A stretch of DNA of 32,273 nt, from positions 131,836 to 164,108 of the forward strand of contig JAMPFN010000001.1 in NCBI GenBank assembly GCA_023664445.1, written 5' to 3'. The position numbers and the translations under genes were made by a program. Shown here piece after piece: positions 14,787 to 24,006 of the stretch (positions within the stretch are counted from its first letter, which is position 1; each line of letters begins with the position of its first letter). The notes below the pieces were generated by a model. The model did not search any database. It saw only the letters and a program-made list of their open reading frames with translations, and was not told the origin of the DNA. The DNA comes from Clostridium sp. Lineage in GTDB: Bacteria > Bacillota > Clostridia > Oscillospirales > Ruminococcaceae.

Positions 14787-15903
14787 GCTTCATAAGCTCT
14801 TCTATGACGGAATAGATCCTTTCATTTGTATCTCTGACGGAAAGCTCCAACGCACAGATCGACATGTTCTCAAGCTTACGTCTGTCCTCATAAAGCTTCT
14901 TGATATGCTCTATCATGATATCGTTTGTGACATTTTTCTGTTCTATAACTATTGCCGCGCCTGCTTTACCCAAAACATTCGCGTTATGAAACTGGTGATT
15001 TCCCGCAACAATAGGCGACGGAATAAGTATAGAAGCCTTTCCTGCCGTTTCAAGCTCCGCAAGAGTCGAAGCGCCCGCTCTGCATATCACAAGATCGGCT
15101 GCCGCAAGACATGTATCCATATCGTCTATATACTCTGTTATTCTAAGTCTGCTGCTTCTTAGCGGAATACCGCTTTGAGTCATTTCGCTCGGAAACGTTT
15201 CTTTGCCCATTCCGCCGTAGCCGTGTATATGATTGATCTTCAAGCCGTTTTTGGTATGCCATTTTATAACTGCGCTCATCGTATTATTTATACAGCCAGC
15301 GCCAAGACTTCCGCCGAAAGAAAGTATGCACATCTCGTCGTCAAAACCGAGTTCCTTTCTTGCCTGCTGTTTTGATTTGGAAGCAATCCCTTCTCTTACG
15401 GGAAGTCCTGTGATAGTATAATTTATATTTCCGTCCATATATTCAAGAGCTTCCCGAACAGTCAGCATTACCTTGTCAACTTCCTTGGCAAGTATTTTGT
15501 TTGTGACGCCCGGATATGCATTCTGTTCATGGATAGCTGTTGCCGCGCCCATTTTCGCCGCCATTCTTATAACGGGACCGCTTACATATCCGCCTGTTCC
15601 TATTGCGATGTCGGGCTTGAAATCTTTGATTATCTGCTTGGCTCTTGAACCTGACGAAACAAGATAGCAAAGCGCCTGAAAATTTCTTTTTATATTATTC
15701 AGCGTAAGCTTGCGCTGAAATCCTGCCACCTTGATAGGAGTAAACTCATAGCCTGCCTCGGGAATAAGCCTTGACTCCATTCCGGTCGGAGTTCCGGCAA
15801 AAAGAAATTCCGTATCGGGCATACGTTCTTTTATTATAGACGCTATTGCAAGGGCGGGATTTATATGTCCTGCCGTACCGCCTCCGGCAAGTAATACTTT
15901 CAT
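14758..15903 (-). CDS. murG: MurG, lipid II-forming GlcNAc transferase
   Basis: A 381-residue peripheral membrane glycosyltransferase (GT-B fold) that adds GlcNAc from UDP-GlcNAc to lipid I, yielding lipid II on the cytoplasmic face. The N-terminal glycine loop is LLAGGGTAGHINPALA (4-19), with the conserved His at 13. The second loop is FGGSLGAGCIN, and CRAGASTLAELETAGKASILIPSP is the UDP-sugar site seen as CRAGASTLAE plus IPSP. MurG proteins are normally about 355-370 residues; the surplus lies at the C-terminus, where RQNRTKTA and the TGA stop are read from a relic of the 127-bp repeat. ATG 15903 has AGGGAG upstream, and the gene lies 15 bases after ftsW. Confidence 0.95.
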   Translation of the reverse strand: MKVLLAGGGTAGHINPALAIASIIKERMPDTEFLFAGTPTGMESRLIPEAGYEFTPIKVAGFQRKLTLNNIKRNFQALCYLVSSGSRAKQIIKDFKPDIAIGTGGYVSGPVIRMAAKMGAATAIHEQNAYPGVTNKILAKEVDKVMLTVREALEYMDGNINYTITGLPVREGIASKSKQQARKELGFDDEMCILSFGGSLGAGCINNTMSAVIKWHTKNGLKINHIHGYGGMGKETFPSEMTQSGIPLRSSRLRITEYIDDMDTCLAAADLVICRAGASTLAELETAGKASILIPSPIVAGNHQFHNANVLGKAGAAIVIEQKNVTNDIMIEHIKKLYEDRRKLENMSICALELSVRDTNERIYSVIEELMKLRQNRTKTA

Positions 15904-15918
15904 TTAATCTCCCTTCTG

Positions 15919-17163
15919 TCAGCCTTCCATTGCCGCCGACTGTCTTGAAACATTTAGTATGACTCCGACTTCCGCCAGCTGCATTACAAGCGCAGTACCG
16001 CCGTAGCTGAAAAACGGAAGACTTATTCCCGTATTCGGTATAAGATTGCTTACTACCGCAATATTCAAAAACGCTTGTATGCCTATCTGCATGGTTATTC
16101 CTATAGTCAGAAGCATTCCGAATTTATCATTTGCCTTTGAGGCAATAAGAAGTCCTCTGATAACAAGAAGCGCAAAAAGAAGTATAATAGTAACCGCGCC
16201 CACAAAACCGAGTTCCTCGCAGACTATGGCAAAAACGAAGTCGTTCTGTGTTTCGGGCAGATACATAAATTTCTGTCTTGATTCACCGAGCCCCAGACCA
16301 AACGGTCCGCCCGAGCCGATAGCGATAAGCGACTGACAGGTCTGATAGGTCGTATCGGTAACGTCCGAAAACGGATCTAACCATGAACGGAATCTGTTGA
16401 AAAAGTAAGTGTAGCCTTCCGCGCCCATACTTTTCTTATAGACTATGACCGCAAGAACCGCAACGCCCAAAACGCCGATTATTATGATATGCGACCAGCG
16501 TACTCCGCCCACAAACATGAGCGTAATACCTGTAAGACATATAAGAATGGTACATGAAAGGTGCGGCTGCTTCATGAGGATCAGAATGATTATTCCCAAA
16601 AGAAGCGCGAAAGGTACGATCCCCACAAAAAATTTATTCATTCTTTCATAATTCTGAACTATAAGATATGAAAACAGTATTATGACCGCAAATTTCATAA
16701 GCTCCGACGGCTGAAACTCGAAGCCGAGATTAAGCCATCTTGTTGCGCCGTTATGCGTAATCCCCAAAGGCGTGAAAACCAACAAAAGCATTATAAGACA
16801 CACAGCGTAAAGTCCTATAGAAAGTTTGGGACGGCTGAAATGATGATAGTCAAAATACGAGAAAAACAGCATGGCCACAAGTCCGAGCGCAGCCCACATA
16901 GTCTGTCTCATGGCATATCCCGTACCGCTCTCGCCGCCGCTTTCATTGAGCGCCCACGCATAGCTTGCGGAGAACATCATAACGATACCGATAACAAGAA
17001 GCGTCATTATGATGAGAAAAAACGAAAGATCCATTATCCCTCTTGAAAACAGGGGATGTATTTTTTTTCTTTTGGGAGGCTTTCTTCGCTGCTGTTCTTC
17101 TGATTTGGCAGGAGGTGCCGAGCCTCTTATCGCAGCAGCACCGATATTATTATTTCCGCTCAA
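15919..17163 (-). CDS. ftsW: FtsW/SpoVE SEDS-family peptidoglycan glycosyltransferase
   Basis: A 414-residue polytopic membrane protein that polymerises lipid II into glycan strands, working with the class B PBP FtsI at the septum. A basic, Pro-rich cytoplasmic N-terminus of about 43 residues (RRKPPKRKKIHP) precedes ten predicted TM segments. Conserved SEDS features are NGATRWLNLG (138-147), PSE (152-154), the catalytic Asp263 in RSWLDPF, GLGLGES, and the C-terminal PNTGISLPFFSYGGTALV in segments. The start is TTG at 17163, preceded by AAGGAGG at about ten bases; the next Met in a good context is inside the first TM region. It starts 15 bases after mraY, where murD usually lies. Confidence 0.94.
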   Translation of the reverse strand: MSGNNNIGAAAIRGSAPPAKSEEQQRRKPPKRKKIHPLFSRGIMDLSFFLIIMTLLVIGIVMMFSASYAWALNESGGESGTGYAMRQTMWAALGLVAMLFFSYFDYHHFSRPKLSIGLYAVCLIMLLLVFTPLGITHNGATRWLNLGFEFQPSELMKFAVIILFSYLIVQNYERMNKFFVGIVPFALLLGIIILILMKQPHLSCTILICLTGITLMFVGGVRWSHIIIIGVLGVAVLAVIVYKKSMGAEGYTYFFNRFRSWLDPFSDVTDTTYQTCQSLIAIGSGGPFGLGLGESRQKFMYLPETQNDFVFAIVCEELGFVGAVTIILLFALLVIRGLLIASKANDKFGMLLTIGITMQIGIQAFLNIAVVSNLIPNTGISLPFFSYGGTALVMQLAEVGVILNVSRQSAAMEG

Positions 17164-17178
17164 TATATTTATGCCTCC

Positions 17179-18219
17179 TTAGACCGACAGCACTCCCAAT
17201 ACCGAAAATACTATTGCTGCCAGTGAAAATGTTATAACTATTTTATACTCGCTGAAACCGCTCAGCTCAAAATGATGATGTATAGGCGACATCTTGAAGA
17301 TCCTTTTTCCCTTGCCCTTTTCACCTGTTTTCTTGAAATGCTGACGTGCGGTTATTTTGAAATACGTCACCTGAATAACGACCGAAAGCGCCTCGAGAAT
17401 GTATACAAGTCCCACGACAACTATCATAAGATGCTTATGCGTTGTAAGACCTACGGCGACAAACGCGCCGCCGAGATACATAGAACCCGTATCGCCCATA
17501 AAGCATTTTGCCGGATGAAGATTCCATATCAGAAATCCCATGCAGCCGCCCGCAACAGCCGTCGCGTATATCGATATCTCGTAGAGATCCAAAAGCGCGC
17601 ATACAACGGTCATGGCAAGCATTGTTACGAAAGTGACCGTTCCGCAAAGCCCGTCAACTCCGTCCGTTAAGTTTACGGCATTCGATACATATATTATGAA
17701 CAATATCATTACCGGATAATACAATATACCGAAATCAATATCGAAAAATATGAGATCTATCTTTGTTGATTTATCGCCGAGTATGTAAAGAACAGCCAGA
17801 AATCCGGCGGACAGCAAAAACTGCATTATCATTTTCTGCTTCGGATTAAGCCCGAGATTCTGCTTTTTGACAGCCTTTATATAGTCGTCGATAAATCCGA
17901 TGCCCGCAAACAAAACAGAAAACAGCATGCACGCAAGAAGTCTTACCGCATTGTTTCCGGCAGTTTTTTCCGTCAGATCTATCATACTGTCCGACCTGAA
18001 CATAAGATATCCGATCACCGCCGCGATAATGCTGCTTATTATAAACATAAATCCGCCCATTATCGGAGTACCCTGTTTTGATTTATGCCATGCCGGACCT
18101 ATCTCCAGAATGGTCTGTCCAAAATGTATCTTTTTCAGAAACGGTATCAGAACTATGCCGATCACCGCTGCAAGAACAAAGGATATAAGAGCCGTCGCAA
18201 TCGTTATCCAGTATGCCAT
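17179..18219 (-). CDS. mraY: phospho-MurNAc-pentapeptide transferase
   Basis: A 346-residue integral membrane enzyme with about ten TM helices that transfers phospho-MurNAc-pentapeptide from its UDP carrier to undecaprenyl phosphate, making lipid I. The signatures are complete: the DD pair at 111-112 (GFIDDYIK), NLTDGVDGL (183-191) with a catalytic Asp, MGDTGSMYLGG (241-251) and the PIHHHFEL loop (312-319). Its ATG overlaps the murF stop by one base (TAATG), so translation is likely coupled. The next gene, ftsW, follows after 15 bases. Confidence 0.97.
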   Translation of the reverse strand: MAYWITIATALISFVLAAVIGIVLIPFLKKIHFGQTILEIGPAWHKSKQGTPIMGGFMFIISSIIAAVIGYLMFRSDSMIDLTEKTAGNNAVRLLACMLFSVLFAGIGFIDDYIKAVKKQNLGLNPKQKMIMQFLLSAGFLAVLYILGDKSTKIDLIFFDIDFGILYYPVMILFIIYVSNAVNLTDGVDGLCGTVTFVTMLAMTVVCALLDLYEISIYATAVAGGCMGFLIWNLHPAKCFMGDTGSMYLGGAFVAVGLTTHKHLMIVVVGLVYILEALSVVIQVTYFKITARQHFKKTGEKGKGKRIFKMSPIHHHFELSGFSEYKIVITFSLAAIVFSVLGVLSV

Positions 18220-19577
18220 TATTTGTCCTCCCCGTCAAAAATCATGTCAATTATTTCTTCAAGCTTCATTCCGCGGCTTGCCTTGAAAAGTACTGCATCT
18301 CCGTCTTTTATCTGTTTTCCGATAATTTCGGCGCACAGCTCCTTATCGCCCGTATGAAAAAAGCCTGCCGCAGTATTGCTTTCTTTTATAATATATTCGG
18401 AATCCTTTCCATAGCAGTAAAGCATATCTATATCCGCATCTGCAACGTATCTGCCTACAAGCGTATGCAGTCTTTCCGATTCCTTTCCAAGCTCGAGCAT
18501 ATCGCCCAAAACTGCAATTTTTCTGCCGTTTGTCTTTATATCCGAAAGTACGCCGAGCGATGCCTTCATCGAATCGGGACTTGCATTATAACAATCGATT
18601 ATAACTGTTACTCCGCCTTTTTTCACAATGTTCTGACGCATCGAGTCAGGCTGATATTTTTTCAGTGCGGAAATTATATCGTTTTCGGTCATTTCCAAAA
18701 TTTTGCCGATACAGAATGCCGCAAGCGCGTTAAGCACGTTATGTCTGCCGACGCATGGAAGCTCCGCTCTGCACGTCCTGCCCTCAAAGCAGATATCAAA
18801 CGACACAGACCCGTCGTTTTCCGTGATATTCATGCCTCTTACGTCGCATTCCTCGTTTTCAATACCGAAAAAATACACAGGACGCGAGCCCATTATTTTT
18901 TTCAGTCCGCACAGGTGCTTATCGTCACCGTTTACCGCAAGCGGAGAATCATCATTCATTCCGTCAAGTATCTCGAGCTTTGCTTTTAAAATACCCTCCT
19001 GCGTTTTCAGATTTTCAATATGCGAAAATCCGATGTTGGTTATCACGCCTATCGTAGGTTTTGCGGCTCTCGAAAGCCTCGATATCTCTCCGAAATCCGA
19101 CATACCCATTTCTATAACGGCTGCCTCATGGGAACTGTCCATGGTAAAAAGCGTTTTCGGAAGTCCTATTTCATTGTTGAGATTTCCCTTCGTTTTAAGG
19201 CAGCGGAAGTTCTCAGACAGCACAAGCGCGATCATTTCCTTGGTTGTGGTTTTTCCTACGCTTCCCGTAACGCCCACAAGCGCAGGCGAGAATTTTCTCC
19301 TGTACCAACCGGCAAGATCAAGGTACGCCTTTCGGGTATTTTCCACAATAACGCAGGGGCAGCCGTCTATTTCTTTTTCGGACAAAGCGGCAGCCGCGCC
19401 TGTTTCTATAGCCTTTAGTATGAAATCATGCCCGTCAAACCTGTCGCCCCTGACAGCTACAAAAAGACATCCCACAGGCAGATCCCTCGTATCGGTCGAT
19501 ATAACGTTTATTTCCTTTTCAGCCGGACACTCCGCTCCGAGCGCTCCGGCAATTTCGGACAGCATCAATTTTTCCAT
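18219..19577 (-). CDS. murF: UDP-MurNAc-tripeptide D-alanyl-D-alanine ligase
   Basis: A 452-residue cytoplasmic Mur ligase that adds the D-Ala-D-Ala dipeptide to UDP-MurNAc-tripeptide using ATP. An N-terminal UDP-binding domain (about 1-95) is followed by the ATP-binding domain with P-loop TGSVGKTTTKEMI (104-116), and GMSDFGEISRLS is the typical MurF stretch. The C-terminal domain includes DCYNASPDSMKASLGVL, diagnostic of MurF (DxYNAxPxSM). Start and stop codons overlap neighbours by one base on each side (TGATG with murE, TAATG with mraY). Family length is normal. Confidence 0.96.
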   Translation of the reverse strand: MEKLMLSEIAGALGAECPAEKEINVISTDTRDLPVGCLFVAVRGDRFDGHDFILKAIETGAAAALSEKEIDGCPCVIVENTRKAYLDLAGWYRRKFSPALVGVTGSVGKTTTKEMIALVLSENFRCLKTKGNLNNEIGLPKTLFTMDSSHEAAVIEMGMSDFGEISRLSRAAKPTIGVITNIGFSHIENLKTQEGILKAKLEILDGMNDDSPLAVNGDDKHLCGLKKIMGSRPVYFFGIENEECDVRGMNITENDGSVSFDICFEGRTCRAELPCVGRHNVLNALAAFCIGKILEMTENDIISALKKYQPDSMRQNIVKKGGVTVIIDCYNASPDSMKASLGVLSDIKTNGRKIAVLGDMLELGKESERLHTLVGRYVADADIDMLYCYGKDSEYIIKESNTAAGFFHTGDKELCAEIIGKQIKDGDAVLFKASRGMKLEEIIDMIFDGEDK

Positions 19578-21013
19578 CAGTCAATCAGCTTCAGTCCCTC
19601 TGAAACTATCTCCCTTTCATCAAAATGTATATGTTCGTTTCCGGACAGCACCTGATAATCCTCATGTCCCTTTCCGGCAAGCACGATTATATCCCCCTTT
19701 TCGGCAGTTTTCAGCGCATGATAAATAGCCTCTGTTCTGTCGACCACCACGTCAAACGGTATCTCCTCGCCTTTAAGCCCCTCAAGAATATCGTCTATGA
19801 TAGCCTCGGGGATCTCATCTCTCGGATTATCGGAGGTTATAATAAGCCTGTCGGAATATTTTGCAGCAGCCATTGCCATAAGCGGACGCTTTTTCGCATC
19901 TCTGTTTCCGCCGCAGCCGAAAAGACAGATAAGCCGCCCCTGCGTATATTCCCTTACGCTTGAAAGAATGTTTTCGATTGCGTCGGGAGTATGAGCGTAA
20001 TCGCATATAACGGTAAAATCCTTGCCTGTCGGGATTATCTCACAGCGACCCTTTACGCCGCCGTATTCGCTCACAGCCTTTATGATATCGTTTATATCGA
20101 GCCCCAGCTTCAAGCATATACTTACAGCCAGCATCACGTTGAAAACATTGAACATGCCTATCATCTTAGTAGATACATGTATCGCATTGCCGCTCCAATG
20201 ATAATCAAACTCGGTCCCGTCAGCCCTTATGCTTATATTATCCGCATAGAAATCGGCGTCCGTTTCCAGTCCGCAGGTATATTTCCGGCAGCTTATCTCA
20301 TCATAAAGACGCTTTCCGTATTCATCGCCCGTATTTATAATAACGTCGTCACATTCGTCAAACATCATCTTTTTTGCCTGATAATAGTTTTCCATTGTCT
20401 TATGGTAATCAAGATGATCCTGTGTCAGATTTGTAAACGCGCCAACTTTAAAATGAGTAGGACCTATCCTGTGCTGAACGAGTCCGAATGAAGAAACCTC
20501 CATAACGGCGTATTTGCAACCCGCTTTCACCATTTTGTCAAGCAATGCCATATAATCAAACGCCATAGGAGTAGTATTATCGGTATGAATAGCCTCGTCG
20601 CCTATCTCGTTTCTGATAGTGCCGATAAGCCCCGTCTTTTCTCCGCATGACATCAGAATGTTCTTTATGACATTTGTTATGGTAGTTTTGCCGTTTGTAC
20701 CCGTAATTCCGATAATATCAAGCTTTTTTTCAGGGTGGTCAAACCACGCCGCACAAAGTTTTCCGTAAAAGACCCTTGTGTTTTCTGTAACGATCTGTCT
20801 TTCCCCAAAACCAAGATCGTGATCCGTCACAACGAGCGCCGCGCCGCTTTCAAGCATTTTTCCGGCAGCGCTGTGTCCGTCAAAAGAGCTTCCCTTGATA
20901 CAGACAAAAATGCAGTCCTTTTCAACTTTGGATGTGTTATCTGTAATACCGCTTATCTCAATATCCCCAAGTTCAGTTTCAGCTATACCTTCAATAAGTT
21001 TATATAATTTCAT
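19577..21013 (-). CDS. murE: UDP-MurNAc-L-Ala-D-Glu:meso-DAP ligase
   Basis: A 478-residue Mur ligase that adds the third stem-peptide residue. The P-loop is TGTNGKTT (104-111), and HTPDAIENIL plus FGCGGNRDAKKRP mark the C-terminal half. The DNPR motif (395-398) is the meso-diaminopimelate specificity signature, so the peptidoglycan is of the DAP type; lysine-type enzymes differ here. An in-frame ATG exists at 21025, but GGAG lies six bases before ATG 21013, inside the extra codons, and no ribosome binding site precedes 21025. So the shorter start MKLYKLIEG is chosen. The gene lies 50 bases after ftsI and overlaps murF by one base. Confidence 0.95.
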   Translation of the reverse strand: MKLYKLIEGIAETELGDIEISGITDNTSKVEKDCIFVCIKGSSFDGHSAAGKMLESGAALVVTDHDLGFGERQIVTENTRVFYGKLCAAWFDHPEKKLDIIGITGTNGKTTITNVIKNILMSCGEKTGLIGTIRNEIGDEAIHTDNTTPMAFDYMALLDKMVKAGCKYAVMEVSSFGLVQHRIGPTHFKVGAFTNLTQDHLDYHKTMENYYQAKKMMFDECDDVIINTGDEYGKRLYDEISCRKYTCGLETDADFYADNISIRADGTEFDYHWSGNAIHVSTKMIGMFNVFNVMLAVSICLKLGLDINDIIKAVSEYGGVKGRCEIIPTGKDFTVICDYAHTPDAIENILSSVREYTQGRLICLFGCGGNRDAKKRPLMAMAAAKYSDRLIITSDNPRDEIPEAIIDDILEGLKGEEIPFDVVVDRTEAIYHALKTAEKGDIIVLAGKGHEDYQVLSGNEHIHFDEREIVSEGLKLID

Positions 21014-21063
21014 ATACTTCTCCATTCATTGATCTGTGCCGCTAATAGATATACAGCTAAACA

Positions 21064-23439
21064 TCAGCCCGACTGATCGTTTACGCCAAAGGTCAGTTCT
21101 ATAACAGTTCCCTTTACAACAATACTTCCGGGAGCAACAGACTGCGACTGAACCACCGCGTCGGTAGAATCGGTGGAAGCGCCGACAGCTATAAGGTTAA
21201 GTCCCGACGATACAAGCACATCGTTTGCGCTTTCAAGATTATAGCCTGTCATATCCGGAACCATAGCTTCCTCCTGAGTGAAATCCTCACTCGTATAAAG
21301 TATGATAGTACCGCCCTGCGCAACAACGCTTCCCGAAAGCGGCATCTGTCCGTAAACAGTTTCACCGTCGCCGACAGTCTGATATGTAAGTCCAAGATCT
21401 TCTATTTCCTGTATTGCTTTTTCAAGCGTTTTATCCTCAACAAACGGAACGTCAACGTCCATATGCTCCGCTTCCTCGTCGGTATATTCGGGATAATATC
21501 CGAGATACGGAAGGATCTCTTCCATTACCTTACGGCTGTATGGTACGGCTATCTGACTTCCGTAGTAATCGCCCGACATCGGCTCGTCAGCCATAATAAG
21601 AAGTATTATCTCCGGATCATCGGCAGGCGCGAAGCAGCAGTATGAAGCGACATATCGCATAGGATCGTCTTTCGTACCCTTATATTCGTCAAGCTTCTCC
21701 GAAGTTCCGCTCTTTCCGCCGACATGATAGCCCTTTATGTAAGCGCCGTTTCCGATCGCGACCTGTTCAAGGGTTTCACACATAAGCTTTGACGTTTCTT
21801 CCGATATAACCTGACGCTTTACGGTTTTTTCTTTTGTAAGCACAACGTTTCCCTCATTGTCCACGATCTTGCTTACAACATAAGGCGTAACAAGATTTCC
21901 GCCGTTTATAACCGCGGCATAAGCCGTTATCATTTCCATAGGCGTAACTTTATTCGTCTGTCCGAACGAGCATGACGCAAGCTCTACGGGTCCCATACCG
22001 TCAAGCGCCTGATAAATACTTGAAGATTCGGCAGGAAGATCTATACCCGTCTTTTCAGTCAGACCGTACGCCTGAAAATAATCGAAAAACTTCTCCGCGC
22101 CAAGCCTTTTGCCTATTTCGATAAAAGCAGGGTTGCAGGAATGAGTTATAGCCTCGACGAATGTCTGCGTGCCGTGTCCGTTCGTATTCCAGCAATGTAT
22201 AGGCTTTTCACCCTGATAAGGAACAACAGAACCGGTACACTCAAATATATCGTCTATTGTTATCGCTTTTTCTTCAAGAGCGGCAGAACTTGTAACGACC
22301 TTGAATACCGAACCGGGTATGTAAAGATCGGTTATGGCTTTGTTTTTCCACTGCTGTTCTCTTGCGGCAACATAAGCCTTTGTGTACCTGTCCTCATTCA
22401 TAGAGCTTACAAGCGAATCCGCATCGCTTTTTCTTATGACTTCATTTTTTCCGATATCCAAAAGGTTCATATCCTGCGCCATTTGAGCTATCTGAAGATT
22501 ATCGACTGTAGAGGGATTGTTAAGATCAAATCCGGGAGCGGTCGCCATTGCGAGCACAGCTCCTGTTTTAGCGTTCATGATTATACCGCAGCCTCTGTCC
22601 TCAATGTCAAACTGACTTACCATTTCCTCAAGATTTTTCTCAAGAGAATACTGAAGCGTTCTGTCTATGGTAAGATAAAGAGAATTTCCGTCCTGCGCCT
22701 CATAGTTTTTTGAATATCTGTAAGGCATTTCATTTCCGTTTGCGTCCTTTGCAGATATGACCTTTCCGTCAATACCCGAAAGATAATCGTCATACTGATA
22801 TTCAAGACCATACTGACCGTCGCCGTCGGCATTTGTAAAACCGATAACGGACGCAGCAAGCTCGTTCTGGGGATAATATCTCTTTGTGTCCTCTTCTATC
22901 TGGATCGAATTCATATCTTTTTCATCCATAAAGGCGATAATATTATCGGCGATCGGCTTTTCAACCTGTGTTTTCAGCACCCGATACTGAGAGTCCTTAT
23001 TCATTTCCTCTTCTATTTTTTCAGGCTCGATCCCAAGCTGTTCGGCAAGAAATTGAATAACGTCGCTTTTTAGATGATCGGCAGTTTCCATGATCGTTCC
23101 GGAGGAAAGCTCGCCCTTTGCGATATTCTGCTGCTGTTTCTTTACTTCTTCATCAAGCGACGCGATCTCGCTTCTGAAAAGATCAGGATCCATAAATATC
23201 TTATAAACAGTTGCGCTCTGTGCAAGTATAACGCCGTTTGCGTCATATATAGCTCCCCTATCAGCCGAAATGGATATCGCGCCGAAATGGTCGGCATTAG
23301 CCATTTCCTGATAAAATTTATTATCGAGTATAGAAAGCTTAAAAAGCTTCGCGATAAGAGCTATCACTATTATCATCATAACCGCCAAGATGAAAATATT
23401 AGTTCTTCTTCTCATCTGAACCGATGGTTTATCTGACAT
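21064..23439 (-). CDS. ftsI: septal penicillin-binding transpeptidase with two PASTA domains (FtsI/SpoVD type)
   Basis: A 791-residue bitopic class B PBP that cross-links septal peptidoglycan with FtsW. A short cytoplasmic tail and a TM segment (about 14-34) precede the dimerisation domain and the transpeptidase domain with SVFK (377-380), SCN (434-436) and KSG (576-578). Two PASTA domains follow (about 664-717 and 727-785), as in Gram-positive SpoVD/PBP2x-type proteins. The frame is open to 23601, but ATG 23439 (MSDKPSVQMRRR) has AAGGAG seven bases upstream, and the extra 54 codons are not PBP-like and fall in the promoter region. It is preceded by a 566-base gap from ftsL, unusual for this cluster. 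Whether it is vegetative or sporulation-specific cannot be decided here. Confidence 0.94.
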   Translation of the reverse strand: MSDKPSVQMRRRTNIFILAVMMIIVIALIAKLFKLSILDNKFYQEMANADHFGAISISADRGAIYDANGVILAQSATVYKIFMDPDLFRSEIASLDEEVKKQQQNIAKGELSSGTIMETADHLKSDVIQFLAEQLGIEPEKIEEEMNKDSQYRVLKTQVEKPIADNIIAFMDEKDMNSIQIEEDTKRYYPQNELAASVIGFTNADGDGQYGLEYQYDDYLSGIDGKVISAKDANGNEMPYRYSKNYEAQDGNSLYLTIDRTLQYSLEKNLEEMVSQFDIEDRGCGIIMNAKTGAVLAMATAPGFDLNNPSTVDNLQIAQMAQDMNLLDIGKNEVIRKSDADSLVSSMNEDRYTKAYVAAREQQWKNKAITDLYIPGSVFKVVTSSAALEEKAITIDDIFECTGSVVPYQGEKPIHCWNTNGHGTQTFVEAITHSCNPAFIEIGKRLGAEKFFDYFQAYGLTEKTGIDLPAESSSIYQALDGMGPVELASCSFGQTNKVTPMEMITAYAAVINGGNLVTPYVVSKIVDNEGNVVLTKEKTVKRQVISEETSKLMCETLEQVAIGNGAYIKGYHVGGKSGTSEKLDEYKGTKDDPMRYVASYCCFAPADDPEIILLIMADEPMSGDYYGSQIAVPYSRKVMEEILPYLGYYPEYTDEEAEHMDVDVPFVEDKTLEKAIQEIEDLGLTYQTVGDGETVYGQMPLSGSVVAQGGTIILYTSEDFTQEEAMVPDMTGYNLESANDVLVSSGLNLIAVGASTDSTDAVVQSQSVAPGSIVVKGTVIELTFGVNDQSG

Positions 23440-23492
23440 AAATATCTCCTTCCTGTCTTTGCCGCATAAACATATTCTTATGCCATACAAAA

Positions 23493-23524
23493 CAAGGCAG
23501 GGATATACTTTACTCCCTGCCTTG
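23493..23524 (-). terminator. 11-bp hairpin upstream of ftsI, terminator-like
   Basis: CAAGGCAGGGA and TCCCTGCCTTG form a perfect 11-bp stem with a ten-base loop. On the minus strand it is followed by TTTTG, a short T-run. Transcripts coming from mraZ-rsmH-ftsL would form it, while a transcript starting at the overlapping promoter would carry only its 3' arm. Confidence 0.55.
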
Positions 23525-23535
23525 GCGAATGTCAA
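23507..23535 (-). promoter_or_regulatory. candidate ftsI promoter embedded in the hairpin
   Basis: Minus-strand TTGACA (23535-23530) and TAAAGT (23512-23507) are exactly 17 bases apart, with a perfect -35 and four of six matches in the -10. The spacer is one arm of the 11-bp hairpin, and a TGATCA-centred inverted repeat lies upstream. Start would be near 23500, about 60 bases before the ftsI ATG. Confidence 0.45.
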
Positions 23536-24006
23536 GCTTATTCCCATGATCAAACATACTATTGTTCTAATATACTTGATCATAAAAATCAGAACATTCA
23601 ATTACTTGATTTGTAATTTTCACCGGTAAACGGCACAGATTTAATATTTACAGCAAGCCGTAAATTAAAACGTACTCGCCATATTGGCAGTTTTTCAAGC
23701 TGTTGTTCCAACCTTGAAAATCACCTTTTGTAATCAGCCTGCTTGAAAGCGGAAAAGGAAACATTTTGTCCGTTGAACTTTTTCGTTTTCAAGCAGGTTG
23801 ACTATATACATGATCTTATTGATCGGCATCTCTGACGATCACGATAAAAAGGAATCTGCGGCACACAGATACTTGCAGACGTATCCCGGTGTGCCGAAGT
23901 TCCGTTTTCCGTACACCCGTTTTTGTTCTCTTTTTAATTTTTCGGCAGCTGTTTTTTCTATACTGCCTTTTCCACACAAATAATTTTCTTTTTAAATAAT
24001 ATTTCT

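Larger units (their letters stand above)
23440..24006. other. 566-base gap between ftsL and ftsI
   Basis: The gap contains a promoter-terminator overlap (23493-23535), an inverted repeat ATGATCAA/TTGATCAT (23546-23553 with 23576-23583) just upstream of the -35 box, and an 11-bp inverted repeat CCTGCTTGAAA/TTTCAAGCAGG (23738-23748 with 23787-23797) whose arms continue imperfectly. A Lys/Arg-rich 64-codon frame with a GTG start overlaps the ftsL stop (23816-24010) but has no RBS or recognised similarity. Otherwise I see no gene. Confidence 0.6.
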
